Assembly (NCBI GenBank): GCA_018826895.1
Contig: JAHJYA010000077.1
Span: 1 to 32,369 of the forward strand
DNA from: Gammaproteobacteria bacterium
GTDB taxonomy: Bacteria > Pseudomonadota > Gammaproteobacteria > Pseudomonadales > Pseudomonadaceae
Length of the DNA: 32,369 bases
Direction: 5' to 3'
The notes beneath the pieces are model-generated. The model searched no databases and was not told where the DNA came from. It worked only from the letters and a program-made list of their open reading frames with translations. The translations under genes and the position numbers were made by a program. Below are positions 1 to 8,094 of this stretch, in pieces. The number at the start of each line of letters is the position of its first letter. Positions within the stretch are counted from its first letter, which is position 1.

Positions 1-4
1 ACGG

Positions 5-104
5 GTTGCGCGTAAAATCTCGCCATGCGTTGTTGGAGGACTTGGCAAGGGAACAACCATTCCCTGCGTCCTCCGCCTAGCCTGGCGAGATTTTGCGCTG
101 CAAC
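5..104. repeat. Imperfect ~100-bp palindromic element
   Basis: Two long arms are inverted copies of each other. AAAATCTCGCCA at 14-25 is mirrored by TGGCGAGATTTT at 83-94, and GGAGGAC at 35-41 by GTCCTCC at 68-74. The outer GTTGC/GCAAC ends and an inner GGGA/TCCC pair (49-52 and 61-64) also match. The central part could fold as the tip of a long hairpin. No T-run follows, so it does not look like a simple intrinsic terminator. It could be a dispersed intergenic repeat (REP or MITE-like) or a structured RNA. With only one copy visible I cannot tell which. Confidence 0.55.
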
Positions 105-152
105 GCGGCTTGCGACGAAACGGGAACAGACCCTAGTGATGCGACCGGCCAA

Positions 153-184
153 TTCAGCTTCGTTTAAGTCGCACTGGGTAAGGT
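153..184 (+). promoter_or_regulatory. Putative BqsR-type tandem box and -10 of the PepSY/bqsRS operon
   Basis: TTCAG at 153-157, six bases, then TTAAG at 164-168 matches, with one mismatch, the TTAAG-N6-TTAAG direct repeat that I recall as the BqsR binding site in P. aeruginosa. About eleven bases further lies TAAGGT (179-184), a weak -10 with the key T1, A2 and T6 positions. This is the spacing expected for an OmpR-type activator replacing the -35 contact. The response regulator two genes downstream would then autoregulate its own operon. This is an inference from motif and position only. Confidence 0.4.
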
Positions 185-214
185 AAGGCGGTAACTGCAC
201 TGGAGGTCTTGCCC

Positions 215-520
215 ATGAAAACCCTTCTCGCCCTGATCAGCGCTGCCAGTCTGCTGGCGGTCACCCCCGTTCTGGCTCGTGACCTGTCTGTCGACGAGGC
301 CCGGCAACTGCATGAGGCCGGTGCCGTTTTATCGATTGAGGCCCTCAGCGCTGCCGCGCTCGCCCAGCACCCTGGCGGGGCGTTGGAGGATCAGGAGTTG
401 GAAGAAGAATACGGCCGCTACGTTTACCAAGCGGAAATCCGCGATCAGAATGGCGGGCAATGGGACCTTGAGCTCGATGCGCGCACTGGGCAGGTCCTTA
501 AAAATCATCGGGATGACTGA
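215..520 (+). CDS. Exported PepSY-domain protein (BqsP/Q-like), first copy
   Basis: A 101-residue protein with a clear signal peptide (MKTLLALISAASLL, cleavage probably after VLA near residue 22) followed by one small PepSY-type domain ending in LDARTGQVLKNHRDD. It should be periplasmic. An acidic stretch, ELEEEYG, precedes the beta-strand part and could contact metal ions, but this is not demonstrated. The ATG at 215 is chosen over the in-frame TTG at 209 because GGAGG (202-206) sits eight bases upstream of it. It is the first gene of a four-gene operon with its paralogue and a two-component system. In P. aeruginosa the equivalent small genes precede bqsR/bqsS (also called carR/carS). The exact molecular role is unknown. 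Confidence 0.8.
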   Translation: MKTLLALISAASLLAVTPVLARDLSVDEARQLHEAGAVLSIEALSAAALAQHPGGALEDQELEEEYGRYVYQAEIRDQNGGQWDLELDARTGQVLKNHRDD

Positions 521-531
521 CAGGACGCCCC

Positions 532-846
532 ATGAATCGATTGATACCCAGCGCCGCACTCTGTGCAGCGCTGTTGCTGGCGCTGGCCGGTACCAGTAGC
601 GCGCGTGACCTTGATCAGGACGAGGCGCTGAGACTGCGTCGCGACGGCCTCATACTGCCCCTCGACCAACTGATGCGGCCGGCGCTGCAACGTTATCCTG
701 GTGCGACGCTGCTGGAGGCCGAACTGGAAGAGGAAGACGACGTGCTGGTGTATGAAGTAGAGCTGCTGACGCCTCAAGGTATCGTCCGCGAGTTGGAGCT
801 CGATGCCCGTGATGGGCGGATTCTCAAGGACGAGGTGGATGACTGA
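532..846 (+). CDS. Exported PepSY-domain protein (BqsP/Q-like), second copy
   Basis: This 104-residue paralogue of the preceding gene has the same architecture: signal peptide ([20 protein letters not shown], cleavage near SSA), then a single PepSY-type domain ending [17 protein letters not shown]. The acidic block before the strand, [16 protein letters not shown], is even more negative than in the first copy. The spacing is 11 bases after the previous stop, with AGGA six bases before the ATG. Its TGA overlaps the ATG of the response regulator by one base, so translation is probably coupled. Paired periplasmic PepSY proteins next to a metal-responsive sensor suggest a role in signal modulation or metal binding. 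That is inference. Confidence 0.8.
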   Translation: MNRLIPSAALCAALLLALAGTSSARDLDQDEALRLRRDGLILPLDQLMRPALQRYPGATLLEAELEEEDDVLVYEVELLTPQGIVRELELDARDGRILKDEVDD

Positions 847-1514
847 TGCGTCTGTTGCTGGTTGAAGACCATGTGCCCCTGGCTGATGAACTGATGGACG
901 CGCTCAAGCGCCAGGGCTATGCGGTGGACTGGCTCGCTGATGGCCGCGATGCCGCGCACCAGGGCGCCAGTGAGCCTTATGACCTGATCATTCTCGATCT
1001 CGGTTTGCCGGGTAAGCCAGGCCTTGAGGTGCTGCGTGACTGGCGTGCCGATGGCCTGGTCACGCCGGTACTGATTCTCACGGCGCGCGGCTCCTGGGCC
1101 GAGCGCATCGAAGGCCTGAAGGTCGGGGCCGATGATTACCTGACCAAGCCCTTTCATCCGGAAGAGTTGCAGCTGCGTATTCAGGCACTGCTGCGCCGTG
1201 CGCGGGGCCTGGCCAATCAGCCGCAGCTGGAGGCCGCGGGCTTACAGCTGGATGAGAGTCGCCAATGCGTGAGCCGTAACGGTGAGGTCATCGAGCTGAC
1301 CAGCGCCGAATTTCGTCTGTTGCGCTACTTCATGCTGCATGCCGGGCAACTGCTGTCCAAGAGTCACCTGGCCGAGCATCTGTATGACGGCGAAAGCGAG
1401 CGCGACTCCAATGTGATCGAGGTGCACGTCAACCACCTGCGGCGCAAGCTGGGCCGCAGTGTGATCGAAACTCGCCGCGGCCAGGGTTACCGCTTCACAG
1501 GTGATGCCGGGTGA
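846..1514 (+). CDS. bqsR: OmpR/PhoB-family response regulator, BqsR/CarR-like
   Basis: A 222-residue two-domain regulator of usual OmpR-family length. The receiver domain (about 1-115) has the acidic pair near E7/D8, phospho-acceptor D51 in [10 protein letters not shown], the switch threonine in LTARG and the conserved K101 in LTKPF. The C-terminal winged helix (about 125-220) ends with [11 protein letters not shown] and RGQGYRF. It starts on ATG overlapping the upstream stop, and its own TGA overlaps the GTG of the kinase, a typical coupled pair. Gene order (PepSY, PepSY, regulator, kinase near nuo) matches the P. aeruginosa bqs/car locus, which responds to ferrous iron and calcium. Orthology is inferred from synteny and domain type; paralogous QseB/PmrA-like systems look similar. 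Confidence 0.85.
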   Translation: MRLLLVEDHVPLADELMDALKRQGYAVDWLADGRDAAHQGASEPYDLIILDLGLPGKPGLEVLRDWRADGLVTPVLILTARGSWAERIEGLKVGADDYLTKPFHPEELQLRIQALLRRARGLANQPQLEAAGLQLDESRQCVSRNGEVIELTSAEFRLLRYFMLHAGQLLSKSHLAEHLYDGESERDSNVIEVHVNHLRRKLGRSVIETRRGQGYRFTGDAG

Positions 1515-2830
1515 GGTCGATTCAGCAGCGCCTCAGCCTGGGTCTGGTCAGTGTGCTGCTGATCGTGGGTCTGGTGCTGATGCAGACCAGTGTCTGGCTG
1601 TTCGATCACAGCCTGCGTAGCTACCTGCGTGCAGGTCTCAAGGATGAGGCCGAGTCGCTGCTGATCGCGCTGGTGCGAGGCCCTCAGGGCTTGCAGCTGG
1701 ATGAACAGCGCCTCAGCGCCGCGTTCCAGCGGCCGTATTCGGGGTTGTACTTTCGCATCGACCTGCCCGATGTCACCTGGCGCTCTCGCTCGCTGTGGGA
1801 TCGGCAGTTGGAAATGGCCGTGCAACCCGGCTTGCAGGCCGAGCTGGGTGATGGCCCCCAGGGGCAGTTGTTACTGACTTACCGTGCCGATTACCAACGT
1901 TTTGGCCAACAGCTGAGCATTCATGTGGCTCGCGACTACACCCCGGTGCTGCAAAGCTTTCGCCGGGTCGAACGGGTCGGACTGGGACTGGGCGTTGGTG
2001 CGCTGGTGCTGATCCTGCTGCTGCAGCGGGTCACGGTAAACCGCGCGTTGCGGCCGCTGGAAAAGGTCCGCCTGCAGATTGCCCAGTTGCAGCAGGGGCA
2101 ACGCAGTGAGCTGGATCGCGACGTTCCGCAGGAGCTTGAGGCTCTGGTGGCACAGGTCAATCACCTGCTCACGCACACCGAAGACACCCTCAAGCGCTCA
2201 CGCAATGCCTTGGGCAACCTTGGTCATGCCCTGAAAACGCCACTGGCAGTGTTGGTCAGCCTGGCTGATCGCGAGGACATTCGCCGTGACCCGGTGATGC
2301 ATCGCACCCTGGTCGAGCAACTGGAGCAAATCGAGCAACGTCTGACCCGTGAACTGGGTCGTGCCCGGCTGACCGGCGAAGCTTTACCAGGCGCGCACTT
2401 CGACTGCGCCGAAGAACTGCCTGGGCTGGTCGCAACCCTGGCGATGATTCATGACGATGGTGTGCAACTGACCTGGCAGGCTGAGCCTGGGTTGCGCTTG
2501 CCATGGGATCGCGAAGATCTGTTGGAACTGCTGGGTAACCTACTGGATAACGCCTGCAAATGGGCCGATAGCGAGGTTGCTCTGAGTATTACGCGCACGC
2601 CACAAGGCTTCGTACTCAAAGTCGAAGACGATGGCCCGGGTATCGAAGCCGAACGCCGTGATGCCGTGCTCAGCCGCGGCACGCGCCTCGATGAGCAGGT
2701 AGCTGGGCACGGCCTGGGGCTGGGTATCGTGCGCGATATCGTGGAGGCCTGGTCAGGCCGCCTGAGTCTGAACGACAGCCCGCTGGGCGGGCTGTGTGTG
2801 GAGGTTGTGCTGCCACTAAGGGCGCACTAG
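1511..2830 (+). CDS. bqsS: Sensor histidine kinase, BqsS/CarS-like
   Basis: A 439-residue inner-membrane kinase. TM1 spans about residues 8-30, a short periplasmic sensor about 31-154, and TM2 about 155-173. A HAMP-like linker follows, then the H-box with phospho-acceptor H239 ([11 protein letters not shown]). The HATPase domain carries the N-box ([13 protein letters not shown]), G1 ([12 protein letters not shown]) and G2 ([12 protein letters not shown]). The GTG start at 1511 overlaps the regulator stop by four bases. It should phosphorylate the adjacent regulator. I see no RExxE motif in the periplasmic segment. I recall that motif as important for Fe(II) sensing in P. aeruginosa BqsS, so the ligand here is uncertain. 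No further gene follows in this operon. Confidence 0.85.
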   Translation: MRSIQQRLSLGLVSVLLIVGLVLMQTSVWLFDHSLRSYLRAGLKDEAESLLIALVRGPQGLQLDEQRLSAAFQRPYSGLYFRIDLPDVTWRSRSLWDRQLEMAVQPGLQAELGDGPQGQLLLTYRADYQRFGQQLSIHVARDYTPVLQSFRRVERVGLGLGVGALVLILLLQRVTVNRALRPLEKVRLQIAQLQQGQRSELDRDVPQELEALVAQVNHLLTHTEDTLKRSRNALGNLGHALKTPLAVLVSLADREDIRRDPVMHRTLVEQLEQIEQRLTRELGRARLTGEALPGAHFDCAEELPGLVATLAMIHDDGVQLTWQAEPGLRLPWDREDLLELLGNLLDNACKWADSEVALSITRTPQGFVLKVEDDGPGIEAERRDAVLSRGTRLDEQVAGHGLGLGIVRDIVEAWSGRLSLNDSPLGGLCVEVVLPLRAH

Positions 2831-2864
2831 CAGGCACCTGTTCGTAGCGTGCGCGGGGCCGTTT

Positions 2865-2898
2865 GGGCTGTGCGCATCAGGCACACCCTACACAGCCC
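2865..2898. terminator. Possible hairpin between convergent genes
   Basis: GGGCTGTG (2865-2872) and CACAGCCC (2891-2898) form an 8-bp perfect stem around an 18-base loop, in the gap between the convergent kinase and flavin-reductase genes. There is no strong T-run on either side, so function as a terminator is only plausible. Nothing else is visible in this 98-base gap. Confidence 0.3.
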
Positions 2899-2928
2899 CA
2901 CAGCAGCTTGAGCAATGATTACCAGCCA

Positions 2929-3525
2929 TCACATGCCGTTGGTAAAGGCCGGGTTACCCATATCAATGGCCGCACGCACGGGCTTCAGCGCGCTCGCGTA
3001 CTTGACCAGAATATCCAGGGTGTAGTCGATTCGCGCCAGCAGGCGCTGCTCGTCTTCGGCCGGCGCCGTGGTGCCATTGAGCATTTTCTCGACATTGCGC
3101 ACGATCAGGTGCTCGGGCAGGTAGCACAGACGGCAGTTCTTGTAGCTCGAGGCGCGTAGTTCGGTGATCGGCGAGCCTCCGCCAATTCCCGAAGAAACCC
3201 CAACCAGTAGACCGGGCTTGTGCGCCAGCTCCGCCTTGCTGGCATAAATGAAGAAGTTTTTGATCGCCGGGCAGGCCATGCCGTTCCACTCGGGGGCAAT
3301 TACGATGACCCCGTCGGCGGCTTGCAACTGCTGGCGGTAAAGCTCCCAAGGACCGGCATCTTCACCTGGCCATAGGGGTAGGGGAGCCATGCCCAGGTCG
3401 ATGACCTGACTGTTGGCGGCGTTGGTGTGACCCAACTGTTCCAGACGCTGGCGCAGGTAGCGGGCGACCTTGCTCGACTGGCTGTTGTTGCGGCTGGAAC
3501 CGGCGATGATGGCGATATTGAGCAT
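2929..3525 (-). CDS. NAD(P)H-dependent FMN reductase-like flavoprotein
   Basis: A 198-residue cytosolic protein of the NADPH-dependent FMN reductase (flavodoxin-like fold) family, at typical family length. The N-terminal strand and phosphate-binding loop are LNIAIIAGSSRNNSQSSK (residues 2-19). The middle loop APEWNGMACPAIKNFF matches the family's PEYNG-type FMN contact, and GVSSGIGGGS follows near residue 110. The start MLNIAI at 3525 is chosen because upstream in-frame codons encode no family sequence. It is transcribed alone, convergent with bqsS and divergent from the transporter. A role in flavin or quinone reduction or iron release is possible. The substrate cannot be read from sequence. 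I do not recall this gene at this position in P. aeruginosa. Confidence 0.75.
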   Translation of the reverse strand: MLNIAIIAGSSRNNSQSSKVARYLRQRLEQLGHTNAANSQVIDLGMAPLPLWPGEDAGPWELYRQQLQAADGVIVIAPEWNGMACPAIKNFFIYASKAELAHKPGLLVGVSSGIGGGSPITELRASSYKNCRLCYLPEHLIVRNVEKMLNGTTAPAEDEQRLLARIDYTLDILVKYASALKPVRAAIDMGNPAFTNGM

Positions 3526-3674
3526 ACAAACGTCTCTTGAGGAAAGTGCCAGAGTAGGACGCGGGCGCGCCTGTGGGCAAGCCATGGCGCCACTGCAGGT
3601 TGCCCGGGGCATTATGCTTGTGCCTGAGCGGACATCGTTGGCCGCGCCGGTACCTGGCCGAATGGCACGGCATT

Positions 3675-3703
3675 TTGACAGGGCAGGGCGCATCCGGCAG
3701 AGT
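3675..3703 (+). promoter_or_regulatory. Possible sigma-70 promoter of the antiporter-family gene
   Basis: A perfect -35 hexamer TTGACA lies at 3675-3680. With a 17-base spacer the -10 would be CAGAGT (3698-3703), which matches the consensus at only three positions. It lies 58 bases before the transporter ATG, in the 235-base gap between divergent genes. No clear promoter was found for the opposite gene. Confidence 0.35.
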
Positions 3704-3760
3704 ACGCCGCTTTTTCGCCCAGGCACGGCGTGCAGGGCACTGAGCGGGAGCGCAAGCTAG

Positions 3761-5080
3761 ATGAACGCAGTAATCGCAGCGGTCGGCATCATGCTGGTCC
3801 TCAGTCTGTGCCGTGTGCACGTGGTAGTGGCGCTGATTATCGGTGCACTGGCCGGTGGCCTGATTGGCGGCTTGGGCATGCAGGGCACCCTGAGTGCTTT
3901 CAATGGCGGGCTCGGTGGTGGCGCCACCGTTGCGCTGTCCTATGCGCTGCTGGGGGCCTTTGCCGTGGCCATTGCCAAGTCTGGCCTGGCCCACGCCCTG
4001 GCGGACAAAGCGCTGGCTCTGGTTGGCCAGCAAGACCGCGAAGGCGCAGGTGCCCTGAAATGGCTGTTGATCGCCTTGCTGCTGACCGTCGCCATTGCTT
4101 CGCAGAATATTCTGCCCATCCATATCGCCTTTATCCCGCTGCTGGTGCCGCCGCTGCTGTATGTGCTGAGCAAGCTGCAGCTGGATCGTCGGCTAATCGC
4201 CTGCGTGCTGACGTTCGGCCTGATTACCCCCTATATGTTTCTGCCCGTGGGCTTTGGCGGCATCTTCCTCAATGAAATTCTGCTGGCCAATGTGGCCAAA
4301 GCCGGCGTGGACATCAGCGGCGTGAACATCCTCGATGCCATGCTGATTCCTGCTTTGGGCATGGTCTTTGGCCTGCTGGTGGCGGTGTTGTTCAGCTACC
4401 GCGGCAAGCGCAGTTATGACCTGGCGCGGATCGAGCAGCGTGAACGCCTGGCCACCGACTACAACGGCCTCAGCCTGCTGGTGGCGGGCGTGGCGATTGC
4501 CGCGGCCTTTGCCATTCAGCTGTGGCTGGACTCCATGATCATCGGTGCACTGGTTGGTTTCGTAATCTTTTCCGTATCGGGTGTGGTGCGCTGGAAAGAA
4601 GCGGACGGTCTGTTCACCGAAGGCATGAAAATGATGGCCATGATCGGCTTCATCATGATTGCCGCGGCGGGTTTTGCCGAGGTGATGAAGGCCACGGGTG
4701 AGGTACAGACACTGGTCGATGGGGCGGCCGGGCTGATCGGCCACAACAAGGCGGTCGGTGCCTTGCTGATGTTGTTGGTCGGCCTGCTGGTGACCATGGG
4801 GATCGGCTCGTCGTTTTCCACCGTGCCAATCATTGCAGCGATTTTCGTGCCGCTGGGCCTGCAGTTGGGCTTCAGCCCGCTGGCTATCGTCAGTATCGTC
4901 GGTACGGCAGGTGCATTGGGCGATGCCGGTTCACCAGCATCGGATTCGACCCTGGGCCCGACCGCTGGCCTCAACGCCGACGGCCAGCACAACCATATTT
5001 GGGACAGCGTGGTGCCGACATTCCTGCATTACAACCTGCCGCTGCTGGCGTTCGGTTGGCTCGCCGCGATGGTGCTGTAA
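3761..5080 (+). CDS. Na+/H+ antiporter-family transporter (YuiF/NhaC-like)
   Basis: A 439-residue polytopic inner-membrane protein with about eleven or twelve hydrophobic helices. It resembles the COG2056 Na+/H+ antiporter family within the ion transporter superfamily. Signs are the short N-terminal helix pair with [17 protein letters not shown], a half-way helix-breaking region [22 protein letters not shown], and the C-terminal block [19 protein letters not shown] followed by [18 protein letters not shown]. Family members are annotated as sodium/proton antiporters or histidine/organic-acid permeases, so the substrate is open. GGGAG upstream of the ATG at 3761 supports the start. It lies directly before the chemoreceptor gene, as I recall for PA2653 before PA2652, so the pair may serve the same small ligand. 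That is inference. Confidence 0.75.
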   Translation: MNAVIAAVGIMLVLSLCRVHVVVALIIGALAGGLIGGLGMQGTLSAFNGGLGGGATVALSYALLGAFAVAIAKSGLAHALADKALALVGQQDREGAGALKWLLIALLLTVAIASQNILPIHIAFIPLLVPPLLYVLSKLQLDRRLIACVLTFGLITPYMFLPVGFGGIFLNEILLANVAKAGVDISGVNILDAMLIPALGMVFGLLVAVLFSYRGKRSYDLARIEQRERLATDYNGLSLLVAGVAIAAAFAIQLWLDSMIIGALVGFVIFSVSGVVRWKEADGLFTEGMKMMAMIGFIMIAAAGFAEVMKATGEVQTLVDGAAGLIGHNKAVGALLMLLVGLLVTMGIGSSFSTVPIIAAIFVPLGLQLGFSPLAIVSIVGTAGALGDAGSPASDSTLGPTAGLNADGQHNHIWDSVVPTFLHYNLPLLAFGWLAAMVL

Positions 5081-5114
5081 TCTCGCTGACCTGGCGGCCG
5101 GGCAAAATATGTGC

Positions 5115-5141
5115 TTAACCCTAGAGCGGGGCTGCCGATAA
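5115..5141 (+). promoter_or_regulatory. Sigma-28 (FliA)-type promoter of the chemoreceptor gene
   Basis: TTAA at 5115-5118, exactly 15 bases, then GCCGATAA at 5134-5141 matches the flagellar sigma consensus TAAA-N15-GCCGATAA, with a perfect -10. Transcription would start near 5148, about 38 bases before the chemoreceptor ATG. FliA control of a chemoreceptor gene is biologically expected. The -10 lies inside the left arm and loop of the upstream terminator hairpin. Confidence 0.65.
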
Positions 5142-5160
5142 TACGGTAGCCCCGTTTGAT
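5127..5160 (+). terminator. Intrinsic terminator of the antiporter-family gene
   Basis: An 11-bp stem pairs 5127-5137 with 5144-5154 (CGGGGCT against AGCCCCG, plus four inner pairs including one G-T) around the loop ATAATA. TTTGATTTA follows. It lies about 45 bases after the transporter stop. A transcript starting from the overlapping FliA-type promoter would lack the left arm and so escape termination. Confidence 0.7.
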
Positions 5161-5185
5161 TTATAGCCGTACAGGAATAATAAAA

Positions 5186-6868
5186 ATGCGCCTGACCCTG
5201 AAAAGCAAAGTCATGTTGCTGGCCTTGCTGCCAGTCATATTGTTCGCCCTGATCCTCAGTGGTGCTGCCGCGAATGTACTGCGCGGCCTGGCGGCCGAGG
5301 AGGTCCACGACACCCGAGAGCGACTGATTGAAGGCAAGCGGGTCGAGCTTGAAAACTATATTAAGATCGCCCTGGACTCTGTGCAGGCGCTTTATAGCGC
5401 ATCGGCCGAGGGTGACATGGACAGTCGTGCGCAAGCAATTGCCGTGCTGTCGAAGATCAAGTTTGGCCAGGATGGCTACTTCTTCGGCCACGACTCCAAT
5501 GTGGTGCGTCTGTTCCGTAGTGACAGCCCGGTAGATGTCGGTAAAAGCCTCATCGATCGTCGCGATCCCAATGGTGTCTACACCAATCGCGAGTTGGTCA
5601 ATGTCGCGAAGAACGGCACCTACTACGTCAACTATTCCTCACCGCTGCCGACCGACGACACGGTCATGGTGCCCAAGCTCGCGTACAGCTACTACCTACC
5701 TAAATGGGACATGGCCGTCGGCACGGCGCTGAACCTCGACGGCGTTGAGGCGCAGGTAGCTGAGGTGCAGGTGGCCATTGATGAGCGCATCAACACCATC
5801 CTGACCAGCATCCTGATAATTGCCGTGGTGCTGCTGTTGGTGTTTGCTGTAGCCGGTTATGTATTGAGCAATGCCTTCCTGCGGCCTCTACAGCACATCA
5901 AGAACAACCTCGATGACATCGCTGCCGGCGAAGGTGACCTGACTCGTCGTCTACCGGTTGACGGTAATGATGAACTTAGCGAGCTGGCGGGTTCGTTCAA
6001 CCGTTTTGTCGAAAAGATTCATGGCCTGGTCCGGCAGATTGCTGAGATGACCGGCCAACTGACCGATCTGGTCGGCCAGGTGACCGCGCAAACCGAACGC
6101 TCCAACGTCGCCATGGGCCGCCAGCGCCACGAAACCGATCAGGTGGCTACGGCTATCAACGAGATGTCGGCGGCTGCTCAGGAAGTGGCACAAAGCGCCC
6201 AGGGCGCTGCCGAAGCTGCTCGCAAGACCGATGAAGAAGGGCAGGCCGCCAAGCGTGTGGTCGATGTCAGCATCGAACGTATCCATGCCCTGGTAGAAGA
6301 TATTCGCAGCAGCGGGGTATCACTCGACAGCCTGCAGCAAGACGTGACCAGCATCGTCAGTGTGCTGGATGTGATCCGCTCGATTGCCGAGCAAACCAAC
6401 CTGTTGGCGCTCAACGCTGCTATCGAGGCGGCACGGGCTGGTGAGGCTGGGCGCGGTTTTGCCGTGGTTGCCGATGAGGTGCGGGCCCTGGCCAGCCGCA
6501 CCCAGCAAAGCACCCAAGAAATCCAGGGCATGATCGACCGCCTGCAAAAGGGCACGCAGCAATCAGTCAGCGCCATGCGCCAGTCCAGCGATGCAGGTGA
6601 GTTGACCAGCGAGCAGGCAAACCGCGCGGGTGCCTCGCTCGATACCATCGCCCAACTGATCACCACCATCAATGCGATGAACGCACAGATCGCCAGCGCT
6701 GCCGAAGAGCAGACGGCAGTGGCCGAGGAAATCAATCGCAGCGTCCACCAGATCGCTGTCGCCGTCGACAGTGTGGCCGATGAAACCGAACAGGGTGCGC
6801 AGACTGCGCGGAGTCTCGCCAACCTCGGCGAGCGCTTGGGCACCCTGGTGCGCCAGTTCCGTATCTGA
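5186..6868 (+). CDS. ctpM: Methyl-accepting chemotaxis protein with sCache sensor, CtpM-like
   Basis: A 560-residue chemoreceptor. TM1 spans about residues 8-30, a periplasmic single-Cache domain about 34-200 (with [11 protein letters not shown] and the [15 protein letters not shown] strand), TM2 about 205-228 and HAMP about 229-281. The cytoplasmic signalling rod has its conserved hairpin tip at 401-432 ([31 protein letters not shown]). There is no C-terminal CheR/CheB-binding pentapeptide. The ATG at 5186, with AGGAA eight bases upstream, is preferred over the TTG at 5156, which lies in the terminator tail. Architecture and position next to the transporter and nuo match PA2652 (CtpM), a receptor for malate and related C4 acids. 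The ligand here is inferred, not shown. Confidence 0.9.
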   Translation: MRLTLKSKVMLLALLPVILFALILSGAAANVLRGLAAEEVHDTRERLIEGKRVELENYIKIALDSVQALYSASAEGDMDSRAQAIAVLSKIKFGQDGYFFGHDSNVVRLFRSDSPVDVGKSLIDRRDPNGVYTNRELVNVAKNGTYYVNYSSPLPTDDTVMVPKLAYSYYLPKWDMAVGTALNLDGVEAQVAEVQVAIDERINTILTSILIIAVVLLLVFAVAGYVLSNAFLRPLQHIKNNLDDIAAGEGDLTRRLPVDGNDELSELAGSFNRFVEKIHGLVRQIAEMTGQLTDLVGQVTAQTERSNVAMGRQRHETDQVATAINEMSAAAQEVAQSAQGAAEAARKTDEEGQAAKRVVDVSIERIHALVEDIRSSGVSLDSLQQDVTSIVSVLDVIRSIAEQTNLLALNAAIEAARAGEAGRGFAVVADEVRALASRTQQSTQEIQGMIDRLQKGTQQSVSAMRQSSDAGELTSEQANRAGASLDTIAQLITTINAMNAQIASAAEEQTAVAEEINRSVHQIAVAVDSVADETEQGAQTARSLANLGERLGTLVRQFRI

Positions 6869-6876
6869 GCCTTGTC

Positions 6877-6900
6877 GTGGCGGCGCACGCGCGCCGCCAC
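6877..6900 (+). terminator. GC-rich hairpin after the chemoreceptor gene
   Basis: A perfect 10-bp stem GTGGCGGCGC (6877-6886) / GCGCCGCCAC (6891-6900) with the loop ACGC starts nine bases after the stop codon. The tail has no T-run, so termination efficiency is doubtful. It could also stabilise the 3' end of the mRNA. Confidence 0.4.
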
Positions 6901-6976
6901 ATCAGGCAAAAACAACTGGCACTTTGCTCATGCCGTGGCGGACTAAGCTGCACACGTCCCTGCCTGCGGTTCAGTT

Positions 6977-8041
6977 ATGCCCTCTACGACCCTCGAACAT
7001 AAAACTTTTCTGTTGCTGCTGATCGGCGTGACCATCGCCTTTGGCTGGCTACTCCTGCCGTTCTATGGCGCGGTGTTCTGGGCGGTGGTCCTGGCGGTCG
7101 TGTTCACCCCGTTGCAGCGCCGGCTGGCGCGGCGTACCGGCGGGCGAGGCAACCTCTCGGCGTTGATCACCCTGATTATTTGCCTGCTGTTCGCAGTGCT
7201 GCCAACCATTGCCATCATCACCATGTTGGTCGAGGAAGGCACCAGCCTGTATCAGCGCATCGAGTCTGGTGAGCTGGACATTGGCGCTGGCGTGGAGCAG
7301 TTCAAGGCGGCGCTACCCGCAAGTATCCAGGCGCAGCTGAATCGGGTTGGTCTGGATGATTCGGAGGGGCTGCGTGAGCGGATTTCCAACGGCGCCATGC
7401 AAGGTAGCCAGTTTCTGGCGACCAAACTGTTCGCCATTGGCCAGGGCACTTTCCAGTTCGTCATCGGCTTTTTCGTCATGCTTTACCTGCTGTTCTTCTT
7501 CCTGCGTGACGGTCAGGCCCTGGCCCGTCAATTGCGCATGGTGGCGCCATTGGGCGAGAACCAGAAGCGTCGATTGCAGATCAAGTTCACCCGTGTCGTA
7601 CGAGCCACGGTCAAGGGCAATATTGTTGTTGCTGCGGTACAGGGCGCCCTTGGCGGGATCATATTCTGGGTGCTGGATATCCCCAGTGCGCTGCTATGCG
7701 GGGTGCTGATGGCTTTTCTCTCCTTGCTGCCGGCGGTGGGAGCCGGGCTGGTCTGGGGGCCGTTCGCGCTGTACATGCTGCTCAATGGTCAGGTTTGGCA
7801 GGGCGTGGTACTGACTGCGTTTGGTGTGCTGGTGATCGGCCTGGTCGATAACATCCTGCGGCCGATTCTGGTGGGAAAGGACACACGCATGCCGGACTAC
7901 CTGGTATTGATTTCGACCCTTGGCGGGTTGTCGCTGTTTGGTCTCAACGGCTTTGTCATTGGGCCGCTGATCGCCGCCCTGTTCCTGTCGAGCTGGAACC
8001 TGTTCAGCAGTGAGAAGAAGACCGTGCGCCTGCCGGATTGA
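6977..8041 (+). CDS. AI-2E family transporter (PerM/YdiK-type permease)
   Basis: A 354-residue inner-membrane protein with the AI-2E (formerly UPF0118) layout. There are two N-terminal helix pairs (about residues 8-75), a soluble amphipathic segment (about 80-150), then a hydrophobic C-terminal half with the family motifs LRDGQALARQL, AAVQGALGGIIFWVLDIP, LSLLPAVGAGLVWGP and DNILRPILVGKDTRMPDYL. Members include TqsA and various uncharacterised exporters, so no substrate can be assigned. The ATG at 6977 has only a weak ribosome-binding site. It follows the chemoreceptor by 108 bases with a hairpin between, and is convergent with nuoN, with which it shares a terminator. Confidence 0.85.
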   Translation: MPSTTLEHKTFLLLLIGVTIAFGWLLLPFYGAVFWAVVLAVVFTPLQRRLARRTGGRGNLSALITLIICLLFAVLPTIAIITMLVEEGTSLYQRIESGELDIGAGVEQFKAALPASIQAQLNRVGLDDSEGLRERISNGAMQGSQFLATKLFAIGQGTFQFVIGFFVMLYLLFFFLRDGQALARQLRMVAPLGENQKRRLQIKFTRVVRATVKGNIVVAAVQGALGGIIFWVLDIPSALLCGVLMAFLSLLPAVGAGLVWGPFALYMLLNGQVWQGVVLTAFGVLVIGLVDNILRPILVGKDTRMPDYLVLISTLGGLSLFGLNGFVIGPLIAALFLSSWNLFSSEKKTVRLPD

Positions 8042-8054
8042 TGAACAGTGGATG

Positions 8055-8080
8055 AAAAAAGCCGGCATAGGCCGGCTTTT
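8055..8080. terminator. Bidirectional terminator between the AI-2E permease gene and nuoN
   Basis: GCCGGC (8061-8066), loop ATAG, GCCGGC (8071-8076), flanked by an A-run (8055-8060) and TTTT (8077-8080). The run of six Ts on the minus strand makes it strongest for the nuo operon, and it also serves the convergent plus-strand gene. Confidence 0.85.
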
Positions 8081-8094
8081 GTCTGCCTGTTGAC

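Noticed and set aside
2863..3159. A 98-codon plus-strand frame opposite the flavin reductase
   Set aside because: Antisense to a real gene with no motif, and it starts inside a hairpin-bearing gap.
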